Made by a program: the position numbers and the translations under genes. A model generated the notes under the pieces. That model was given only the letters and a program-made list of their open reading frames with translations. It was not told where the DNA came from and did no database searches. 7,100 nt of DNA from Candidatus Omnitrophota bacterium. Lineage in GTDB: Bacteria > Omnitrophota > Gorgyraeia > Aquiviventales > Aquiviventaceae. This document shows, in pieces, positions 1 to 5,204 of the stretch. Numbering within the stretch: position 1 is the stretch's first letter; every line of letters starts with the position of its first letter. Where the stretch lies: the NCBI GenBank assembly GCA_016206585.1, contig JACQRE010000107.1:1-7100 (forward strand). Reading direction: 5' to 3'.

Positions 1-8
1 GCATTAAC

Positions 9-71
9 AAGCTGCAAGCTGCAGGCCGCAAGCTCCAGGCTGGTAGCGTGCAGCGTGAGGCTTGCAGCTGG
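9..71. repeat. Heptad-repeat array upstream of the first korB
   Basis: From position 9 the sequence reads as about nine consecutive 7-nt units related to AAGCTGC (for example AAGCTGC twice at 9-22, then AGGCCGC at 23-29, and CAGCGTG at 51-57). The ends are inverted: AGCTGCAAGC at 10-19 is the reverse complement of GCTTGCAGCT at 60-69. It lies immediately before the Shine-Dalgarno sequence of korB. No coding function is visible in positions 1-85. The period and palindromic layout match the arrays at 950-1034 and 6748-6835, although the unit sequence differs. Function is unknown. Confidence 0.7.
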
Positions 72-74
72 TTC

Positions 75-84
75 GAGGAGGAGG
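75..84 (+). promoter_or_regulatory. Shine-Dalgarno sequence of the first korB
   Basis: The purine run GAGGAGGAGG ends one base before the ATG at 86. An AGGAGG core at 76-81 leaves 4 nt to the start, which is short but usable. It favours ATG 86 over the in-frame TTG at 62. Confidence 0.7.
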
Positions 85-85
85 T

Positions 86-943
86 ATGGCTCAGGTTAAA
101 GAGTACATCGGGAAGGTGAAGCCGGACTGGTGCCCGGGCTGCGGCGACTTCGCGGTCCTGAACGGCATCCAGCGCGCCCTCGCCGATCTGGACATCGCCC
201 CGCACAGCGTGCTGGTGATGTCCGGCATCGGCTGCTCCTCGAACCTCCCCGGCTTCATCAACGCCTACGGCTTCCACGGGCTGCACGGCCGGTCGCTGCC
301 GGTGGCCAGCGGAGCGAAGCTGGGCAACCACGCGCTGACCGTCATCGCGACGGGTGGCGACGGCGACGGCTACGGCATCGGCGTCGGCCACTTCGTGCAC
401 AGCTGCCGGCGCAACATCGACATGACGTACGTCGTCATGGACAACCAGGTCTACGGCCTGACGACCGGCCAGGCCTCGCCCACCACGGAAAAGGACATCC
501 GCACCAAGTCGACGCCGGACGGAGTCATCGAGACGGCGCTGAGTCCCGTGGCACTTGCGCTGACGTGCGGGGCCACCTACGTCGCCCGGGGCTTTTCGGG
601 CGACAACCTGCACCTCGCCACCCTCATCAAGGGGGCGATTGAGCACAAAGGGTTCGCGCTCGTCGACATCTTCTCCCCCTGCGTGACCTACAACAAGCAC
701 AACACCTACCCGTGGTTTCGCGAGCGGGTCTACAAGCTGGAAGACGAGCGGCACGACACCGCCGACTTCCGGCTCGCGATGGAGAAGGCCTTCGAATGGG
801 GAGCGCGCATCCCCATCGGGCTGTTCTATAAGGTCGAGCGGCCCACCTATGAGGAGCAAGAGCCGGCCCTGCGCAACGGACCGCTCGCCAAGCAGCCGCT
901 GCAGCGCAACGACCTGGCGGCGATCATGGAGGACTTCATTTAA
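86..943 (+). CDS. korB: 2-oxoacid:ferredoxin oxidoreductase beta subunit (KorB-like, first copy)
   Basis: This 285-aa protein is the thiamine-diphosphate (TPP) binding beta subunit of a CoA-dependent 2-oxoacid:ferredoxin oxidoreductase, a cytoplasmic enzyme that interconverts a 2-oxoacid with its acyl-CoA, CO2 and reduced ferredoxin. Visible in the sequence are the N-terminal CPGCGDF motif (C16, C19), GIGCS (C50) and SPCVT (C199). These are the four cysteines that hold the single [4Fe-4S] cluster in the two-subunit enzymes. The TPP/Mg site is GGDGDGYGIG (90-99) with N120 in MDNQVYGLT. The length is normal. ATG 86 is chosen because a strong purine-rich ribosome site precedes it; an upstream in-frame TTG at 62 lies inside a repeat. 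No alpha subunit is adjacent within the window, so the partner is probably encoded upstream. It is clearly diverged from the korB at 4334: the residue three after GIGC is N53 here and R59 there, in the substrate-pocket region. The substrate (2-oxoglutarate, pyruvate or a branched-chain oxoacid) cannot be fixed. Confidence 0.93.
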   Translation: MAQVKEYIGKVKPDWCPGCGDFAVLNGIQRALADLDIAPHSVLVMSGIGCSSNLPGFINAYGFHGLHGRSLPVASGAKLGNHALTVIATGGDGDGYGIGVGHFVHSCRRNIDMTYVVMDNQVYGLTTGQASPTTEKDIRTKSTPDGVIETALSPVALALTCGATYVARGFSGDNLHLATLIKGAIEHKGFALVDIFSPCVTYNKHNTYPWFRERVYKLEDERHDTADFRLAMEKAFEWGARIPIGLFYKVERPTYEEQEPALRNGPLAKQPLQRNDLAAIMEDFI

Positions 944-949
944 ACGCCA

Positions 950-1034
950 GCGACATGCGACATGCGACAAGCGACATGCAACACGTGAAGAATATGCTCT
1001 CAAAGTGCTGCTTGTCGCTTGTTGCTTGTCGCTA
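950..1034. repeat. Heptad-repeat palindrome between korB and the Rieske gene
   Basis: The left arm (950-984) is five consecutive 7-nt units of the GCGACAT/GCGACAA type. The right arm (about 1007-1034) is 7-nt units of the inverted type (GCTTGTC, GCTTGTT). The arms pair imperfectly: 957-980 against 1009-1032 has 3 mismatches in 24, around a spacer of about 28 nt. Transcribed, it would form a long hairpin, but no T-tract follows, so it is not a typical intrinsic terminator. It could still stall or process the transcript between the two genes. Confidence 0.8.
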
Positions 1035-1046
1035 AGCGGCACGAGT

Positions 1047-1052
1047 GAGGAG
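1047..1052 (+). promoter_or_regulatory. Shine-Dalgarno sequence of the Rieske gene
   Basis: GAGGAG lies 6 nt before ATG 1059 and outside the upstream palindrome. It fixes this ATG as the start, against a longer in-frame reading that would begin inside korB. Confidence 0.75.
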
Positions 1053-1058
1053 TCGCTC

Positions 1059-1364
1059 ATGGCTGAATTCACACGGGTAGCGAGCAAGGCGGAGATCCCG
1101 GTGGGAACGGGGAAGGTGGTCCAGGCGGGCGGCAAGACGCTGGCGGTGTTCAACTGCGAAGGGACGTTCTATGCGGTCGACAACACCTGCAAGCACCGCG
1201 GCGGTCCGCTGGGCGACGGCAGCCTCTCCGGCACCACGGTGACCTGTCCCTGGCACGGCTGGGAGTACGACGTGCGCTCCGGCGAGTGCCAGATGGACGC
1301 GTCGATTGCGGTCCAGAAGTTCGACGTCCAAGTCCAAGGCGACGACATCCTCGTCGCGGTATAA
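1059..1364 (+). CDS. Rieske-type [2Fe-2S] ferredoxin
   Basis: A 101-aa soluble single-domain Rieske protein without signal peptide or membrane segment. Both cluster-binding boxes are intact: C44-K-H46 in TCKHRGGPLGDG and C63-P-W-H66 in CPWHGWEYD. Two cysteines and two histidines therefore ligate one [2Fe-2S] cluster. Length and sequence match the stand-alone Rieske ferredoxins that shuttle electrons to or from oxygenases and reductases, and the related NirD-like small subunits. No oxygenase or nitrite reductase gene is in the window. It lies between a korB and a PP-loop gene and is read in the same direction, so it may carry electrons for one of these systems, but that is inference from position. 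Rieske centres usually have a higher potential than the 4Fe-4S ferredoxins used by Kor enzymes, which makes a direct role with Kor uncertain. Confidence 0.93.
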   Translation: MAEFTRVASKAEIPVGTGKVVQAGGKTLAVFNCEGTFYAVDNTCKHRGGPLGDGSLSGTTVTCPWHGWEYDVRSGECQMDASIAVQKFDVQVQGDDILVAV

Positions 1365-1367
1365 CTG

Positions 1368-1428
1368 GTTAGCGCGTTGGCGCGTTGACCATGAACACGC
1401 ACACGCGAGCACGCGCTCACGCGCGAAC
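1368..1428. repeat. Octad-repeat palindrome abutting the PP-loop gene start
   Basis: The left arm 1368-1384 contains two 8-nt units (TTAGCGCG, TTGGCGCG). The right arm 1412-1428 belongs to three units of CACGCGNN starting at 1402. The arms pair with 3 mismatches in 17. The right arm ends one base before ATG 1429, and no Shine-Dalgarno sequence is visible, so a hairpin here could directly affect initiation of the next gene. It has the same architecture as the arrays at 9, 950 and 6748, but an 8-nt period. Confidence 0.7.
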
Positions 1429-2532
1429 ATGTTGATGGAAAAGAAGTGCGTGGCCTTGATGTCTGGCGGCGTGGACAGCGCGCTTGCCGCGAAGCTGATG
1501 CTCGACCAGGGCATCGAGGTGTACGGGCTCTACCTCTCCATGAGCTGGGGCTGCTGCGAGAAGGAGAAGGCCCAGGCCAGCGCGCAGCAGCTGGGCATCC
1601 CGCTGATGGTGCTCGGCGTCGGGGACGCCTATCTCGACGTGATCCGCAGCCCGAAGTACGGCTACGGCTCGGGGATGAACCCGTGCGTCGACTGCCGCAT
1701 CTACATGTTCCGCATCGCCAAGCGCTACATGGAGGAGGTTGGGGCGGGCTTCATCGTGACCGGCGAAGTGCTCGGCCAGCGGCCGATGTCCCAGCGGCGC
1801 CAGCCGCTGGAGACCATCGAAGCGGACAGCGGGCTGGAGGGGCTCTTGCTGCGCCCGCTCTCCGCCCAGCGCCTGGAGCCGACGCTGCCGGAGCGTCTCG
1901 GCGTCGTGGACCGCGCCCGCCTCTTGGGCTTGGAGGGGCGCGGCCGCCACGAGCAGATCGCCCGGGCGCGGACCGAGGGCATCACCGGCTACTCGACGCC
2001 GGCCGGGGGCTGCCTGCTGACCGACGGCCACTTCGCGGCGAAGACGAAGGACCTCTTCGCGCATGTCGAGCGCCCGACGACGAAGGACATGGAGCTGCTG
2101 ACCCTCGGGCGGCATTTCCGCACCCGCGGCGGCACCAAGATCATCCTGGGCCGCAACGAGCTGGAGAACCTCATGCTCGAAGGGCACGCCCAGGACGGGT
2201 ATACTTGTCTCAGGCCGAAGTTCGCGGCCCCGTCGGCGCTGATCGCCGGCACGTGGACGGAGGACGCCCGCGGGCTGGCGGTGTCGCTGATCGTGCAGCA
2301 CACCAAACCCGAGAAGCTGCCGGCGGCCACCCTGGAGTTCTGGGTCACCCCACCACCTGTCGCAGCCGCCAACGGTGGCGCTGCGACGGACGCCGCAGGG
2401 CCTTCGGGCCAGCGGACAGGTGGTGGGGTCAACGGTTCGCCGTGGTCGGTCGATCGCGCGGCGGTGCGGATGGCCGCCGATGGGGCGGTCACGGATGTCA
2501 CGCAGCCGGCTGAAGCGCCTGTGAGCACCTGA
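1429..2532 (+). CDS. PP-loop ATPase, ThiI/MnmA-like tRNA sulfurtransferase family
   Basis: A 367-aa protein with an N-terminal adenine-nucleotide alpha-hydrolase (PP-loop) domain. The signature SGGVDS (12-17) binds ATP and drives adenylation of a substrate before sulfur transfer. Further hallmarks are a Cys pair at C42/C43, NPCVDCR (C86, C89), and the segment TPAGGCLLTD (C195) followed by LGRHFR and a GRNELEN motif. These fit the shorter ThiI-like family that lacks a THUMP domain and is often annotated as a tRNA thiouridine synthase; the actual substrate is unproven. The start is ambiguous (ATG 1429 or ATG 1435) because neither has a Shine-Dalgarno sequence and a palindrome abuts them. A palindromic element encodes residues 308-333 (PPPVAAANGG...TGGG), after which a 34-residue tail of no recognised fold runs to the stop. 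The conserved part ends near LEFWV, so the insertion is at the C-terminal edge and probably tolerated. The stop codon directly abuts the korA ATG, suggesting translational coupling. Confidence 0.85.
   Translation: MLMEKKCVALMSGGVDSALAAKLMLDQGIEVYGLYLSMSWGCCEKEKAQASAQQLGIPLMVLGVGDAYLDVIRSPKYGYGSGMNPCVDCRIYMFRIAKRYMEEVGAGFIVTGEVLGQRPMSQRRQPLETIEADSGLEGLLLRPLSAQRLEPTLPERLGVVDRARLLGLEGRGRHEQIARARTEGITGYSTPAGGCLLTDGHFAAKTKDLFAHVERPTTKDMELLTLGRHFRTRGGTKIILGRNELENLMLEGHAQDGYTCLRPKFAAPSALIAGTWTEDARGLAVSLIVQHTKPEKLPAATLEFWVTPPPVAAANGGAATDAAGPSGQRTGGGVNGSPWSVDRAAVRMAADGAVTDVTQPAEAPVST
2347..2429. mobile_element. In-frame palindromic element, copy 1
   Basis: A 15-bp perfect terminal inverted repeat (2347-2361 with 2415-2429) encloses two inner hairpins: 2362-2370 against 2377-2384 with one bulge, and a CCGC...GCGG arm (2393-2415) capped by GGCC-TTCG-GGCC. 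It could fold as a three-way junction in DNA or RNA. The 79-nt core 2349-2427 differs from copy 2 (2829-2907) at five positions, with no length change. It is translated as 26 residues starting PPPVAAANGGAA within the PP-loop gene and has no stop codon in any of the six frames. The direct repeat GGGTCA flanks it at 2342-2347 and 2426-2431, an offset of 84 nt. No transposase is encoded, so any mobility would need a protein elsewhere. Confidence 0.85.
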
Positions 2533-4374
2533 ATGGTCGATTACGTGTTTCGCGTCGGGGGAGAGGGCGGGGAAGGGGTCATCAGCACCGGGGAGATGCT
2601 CACGCTGGACCTCGCCCGCTCGGGCTTCGAGATCTACACATTCCGGACGTATCCCGCGGAGATCAAGGGGGGCCACGCCAACTACCAGATCCGGGCTTCC
2701 GGGCAGCTGCTGCTCTCGCAGGGGGACGCCGTCGACGTGCTGCTGGCCTTCAACCAGGAAGCCTACGACAAGCACGCCAAGGACATCCGGCCGGGCGGCG
2801 TGCTCGTCTATGATTCGGACAGCTACATCCCACCACCTGTCGCAGCCGCCAACGGCGGCGCTGCGGCGCAAGCCGCAGGCCCTTCGGGCCAGCGGACAGG
2901 TGGTGGGAACATCCCCGCGCTGGTCAACTCCACCGTGCTCTACGGGGTTCCCCTGACGTCGCTTGCGACGGAGCAGGTCGGCGTCAAACTGACGAAGAAC
3001 ATCATCGCGCTCGGCTTCGTCGCCGAGCTGTGCGACATCCCCCGCGAGACCTTCGAGGCGCTGCTGCGGGAGAAGTTCGGCCGCAAGGGCGAGACGGTGG
3101 TGCAGAAGAACCTGCAGGCGCTGCACATCGGCATGGACTACGTGAAGCAGGTCGCGCGCAAGGACTCGATCAAGCTGGGTGCCGGCCCGCGCAAGACCAA
3201 GGAGCTGATCCTCTCCGGCAACGAAGCGCTCGCGCTGGGAGCCATTGCGGCGGGGTGCCGGTTCTACGCCGGCTATCCGATCACGCCGGCGACCGACATC
3301 ATGGAGTTCCTCGCGAAGGAGCTGCCGAAAATCGGGGGGTTCGTCGTCCAGACCGAGGATGAGATCGCCGCACTGGGCGCGGTGCTGGGCGCCTCCTTCA
3401 CCGGCAAGAAGGCGATGACGGCGACCTCGGGTCCCGGCTTCTCGCTGATGACGGAGATGATGGGGCTGGCGGTGGCGGCCGAGATTCCCGCCGTCGTCGT
3501 CGACGTGCAGCGGGTGGGGCCGTCGACCGGCATGCCCACGAAGACGGAGCAGGGCGATTTTTACCTCGCCTGCTATGGCGGGCACGGCAACTGCCCCCGC
3601 GTCGTCATGGCGCTGACCAGCGTGGAGGACTGCTTCTACGGCATCATGCGGGCGTTCAACCTCGCCGAGCAGTTCCAGATGCCGGTCGTGGTGCTCTCCG
3701 ACCAGTACCTCGGCCACCGCAAGGCCACGGTGCCGGTCTTCGAGATCGCCAAAGTGCCCGTCGTGAACCGGCGCACGCCGACCGCCCAGGAGCTGGTGGG
3801 CTACAAGCGCTACCGCTTCACGCCGGACAGCATCTCGCCGATGGCGATGCCGGGCATGGAGGGCGGCGGCTACATCGCCGAGGGGTTGGAGCACGATGAG
3901 GGGGGGTATCCGGCGGCCTCGAACCATGAGATGCACCTGCGCTCGACGAAGAAGCGCTACGCGAAGTGGGCGGCGGTCGAGCCGGTCGCCAACGAGCTCG
4001 TGCGGATCTACGGCGAGCCCCACCCAGAGATCGGGATCATCGGCTGGGGCTCCAGCGAGGGCGTGATCCGCGAGGCGGTGCAGCTCGCACAGGCCAAGGG
4101 CTACTCGGTCGGCGCGCTCCACCCCAAGATCCTCTACCCGGCCCCCTTGGCCAAGCTCAAGGAGTTCATTGACGGGACGAAGGCGGTCATCGTCGCGGAG
4201 GTGAACTACACCGGCCAGTTCGCGACCGCGCTCCGCAAGCGGTTCGCCTACGACTTCATCCAGCTGAACAAGTGCGTGGGGCTGCCGTTCACCCCCAAGG
4301 AAATTGTCGACAAAATCGAGGAGGTCGCCGCGCATGTCCGAAGCGGGCACCGAGATCTTGCCGCAAAGCTATAA
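2533..4374 (+). CDS. korA: 2-oxoacid:ferredoxin oxidoreductase alpha subunit, gamma-alpha fusion (KorA)
   Basis: A 613-aa large subunit that pairs with KorB to make a cytoplasmic CoA-dependent 2-oxoacid:ferredoxin oxidoreductase. Domain order is as follows. The gamma domain is about residues 1-195, with GGEGGEGVISTG at 9-20 and EIKGGHA at 43-49. The pyrimidine-binding domain is about 215-420, with YPITP at 248-252, TSGPG at 298-302 and the motif RVGPSTGMPT at 327-336. The C-terminal domain II includes GWGSSEG near 504. The YPITP motif is the family hallmark near the TPP and 2-oxoacid site. ATG 2533 follows the preceding stop with zero spacing and no clear Shine-Dalgarno sequence, so coupled translation is likely. 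A palindromic element encodes residues 100-125 inside the gamma domain, in a stretch predicted to be a loop between DSDSY and LYGVP. Removing 28 codons restores a smooth family-like sequence. All recognised motifs are intact, so the enzyme is probably functional. The 3' end overlaps korB. Confidence 0.94.
   Translation: MVDYVFRVGGEGGEGVISTGEMLTLDLARSGFEIYTFRTYPAEIKGGHANYQIRASGQLLLSQGDAVDVLLAFNQEAYDKHAKDIRPGGVLVYDSDSYIPPPVAAANGGAAAQAAGPSGQRTGGGNIPALVNSTVLYGVPLTSLATEQVGVKLTKNIIALGFVAELCDIPRETFEALLREKFGRKGETVVQKNLQALHIGMDYVKQVARKDSIKLGAGPRKTKELILSGNEALALGAIAAGCRFYAGYPITPATDIMEFLAKELPKIGGFVVQTEDEIAALGAVLGASFTGKKAMTATSGPGFSLMTEMMGLAVAAEIPAVVVDVQRVGPSTGMPTKTEQGDFYLACYGGHGNCPRVVMALTSVEDCFYGIMRAFNLAEQFQMPVVVLSDQYLGHRKATVPVFEIAKVPVVNRRTPTAQELVGYKRYRFTPDSISPMAMPGMEGGGYIAEGLEHDEGGYPAASNHEMHLRSTKKRYAKWAAVEPVANELVRIYGEPHPEIGIIGWGSSEGVIREAVQLAQAKGYSVGALHPKILYPAPLAKLKEFIDGTKAVIVAEVNYTGQFATALRKRFAYDFIQLNKCVGLPFTPKEIVDKIEEVAAHVRSGHRDLAAKL
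2828..2908. mobile_element. In-frame palindromic element, copy 2
   Basis: The terminal inverted repeat is 14 bp perfect (2828-2841 with 2895-2908). The inner arms match copy 1, and the second arm carries GGCCC-TTC-GGGCC. The core 2829-2907 is 74/79 identical to copy 1, in the same orientation and the same reading frame. Only two of the five differences-bearing codons change residues (TD in copy 1, AQ here). It is open in all six frames. The direct repeat ACATCCC flanks it at 2825-2831 and 2909-2915, again an 84-nt offset. Excision between these repeats would join DSDSY directly to IPALV in KorA. Confidence 0.87.
4318..4324 (+). promoter_or_regulatory. Shine-Dalgarno sequence of the second korB, inside korA
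   Basis: GAGGAGG lies 9 nt before ATG 4334, within the coding sequence of korA. It supports ATG 4334 rather than the upstream in-frame TTG at 4304, and shows that korB has its own initiation site despite the overlap. Confidence 0.75.
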
Positions 4375-5188
4375 GACCGACGAGCACCCGATCTGGTGCC
4401 CCGGCTGCGGGGACTTCGGGGTGCTGGCGTCGCTGTACAACTCGCTCGCCGGGCTGCGGATCGACCCCAAGAACCTGGTCGTGGTGTCCGGCATCGGCTG
4501 CTCGGGCCGGACGCCCGGCTTCGTCAAGTCCTACGGCTTCCACTCGGTGCACGGGCGGGTGCTGCCGGTCGCGCTCGGCGTGAAGCTGGCCAACCCGTCG
4601 CTGACCGTGATCGGCGTCGGCGGGGACGGCGACGGCTTCGCGATCGGCGGCGGCCACCTGCCGCACGCTGCGCGCCGCAATCCGGACATCACCTACATCG
4701 TCATGGACAACGCGACGTACGGCTTGACGAAGGGACAGTACTCGCCGACCTCGCCGGTCGGCTTCCAGGCCGGCTCGACGCCGTACGGCAACATCGAGCA
4801 GCCACTCAACCCCTTGGCGATGGTGATCGCCTATGGGGCGACCTTCGTGGGGCAGGGCTACTCCGGCAAGCCCAAAGAGCTGACGGACCTCATCACCCAG
4901 GCGATGGAGCACAAGGGGTTCTCGTTCGTGGACGTCATCAGCCCCTGCATCACCTTCTACAACACGTACAAGGTGATCCCGCCTCGGCTGGCCGAGGTGC
5001 CCAAAGACCACGATACGGCCAGCCGGGCCAAGGCCTTTGAGCTGGCCCTGCAGACCGACCACCTGCGCCTCGGCCTCTACTACCGCGAGTCCAGGCCGAC
5101 GTTTGAACAGGGCGTCGCCGAGGTCATCAAGAAGGCCCAGGCCTCCAGCCCTCCGAAGCTCGAATCCATCTTCGCCGAGTTTTCTTAG
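4334..5188 (+). CDS. korB: 2-oxoacid:ferredoxin oxidoreductase beta subunit (KorB, second copy)
   Basis: A 284-aa TPP-binding beta subunit, the evident partner of the KorA just upstream, with which it overlaps by 41 nt. The four cluster cysteines are present: CPGCGDF (C22, C25), GIGCS (C56) and SPCIT (C205). The TPP/Mg motif is GGDGDGFAIG (96-105) with N126 in MDNATYGLT. It is homologous along its whole length to the KorB at 86 but differs in the segment after the TPP motif: PTSPVGFQAGSTPYG here against PTTEKDIRTKSTPDG there. This segment lines the active-site entrance in the family. The two copies are therefore probably specialised for different oxoacids rather than recent duplicates. In the presumed complex KorB carries the [4Fe-4S] cluster that passes electrons to an external ferredoxin. 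2-oxoglutarate is a plausible substrate; pyruvate cannot be excluded. Confidence 0.94.
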   Translation: MSEAGTEILPQSYKTDEHPIWCPGCGDFGVLASLYNSLAGLRIDPKNLVVVSGIGCSGRTPGFVKSYGFHSVHGRVLPVALGVKLANPSLTVIGVGGDGDGFAIGGGHLPHAARRNPDITYIVMDNATYGLTKGQYSPTSPVGFQAGSTPYGNIEQPLNPLAMVIAYGATFVGQGYSGKPKELTDLITQAMEHKGFSFVDVISPCITFYNTYKVIPPRLAEVPKDHDTASRAKAFELALQTDHLRLGLYYRESRPTFEQGVAEVIKKAQASSPPKLESIFAEFS

Positions 5189-5204
5189 AGCGCTCATCCC
5201 CCGC

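Noticed and set aside
950..1034. CRISPR array or tandem-repeat minisatellite
   Set aside because: Units are 7 nt without unique spacers and the arms are inverted, which is incompatible with CRISPR.
950..1034. Intrinsic terminator after the first korB
   Set aside because: The hairpin is long and imperfect and no T-tract follows the right arm.
849..1364. Longer Rieske protein starting within korB
   Set aside because: The extra N-terminal 70 residues would be out-of-frame korB and repeat sequence; the ribosome site and family length point to ATG 1059.
1417..4350. Very long open frame on the - strand (977 codons) across the PP-loop gene and korA
   Set aside because: It is the antisense shadow of two strongly supported genes in GC-rich DNA, has Arg/His/Leu-rich composition and no recognisable motif. 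It stays open across the two palindromes because they have no stops in any frame.
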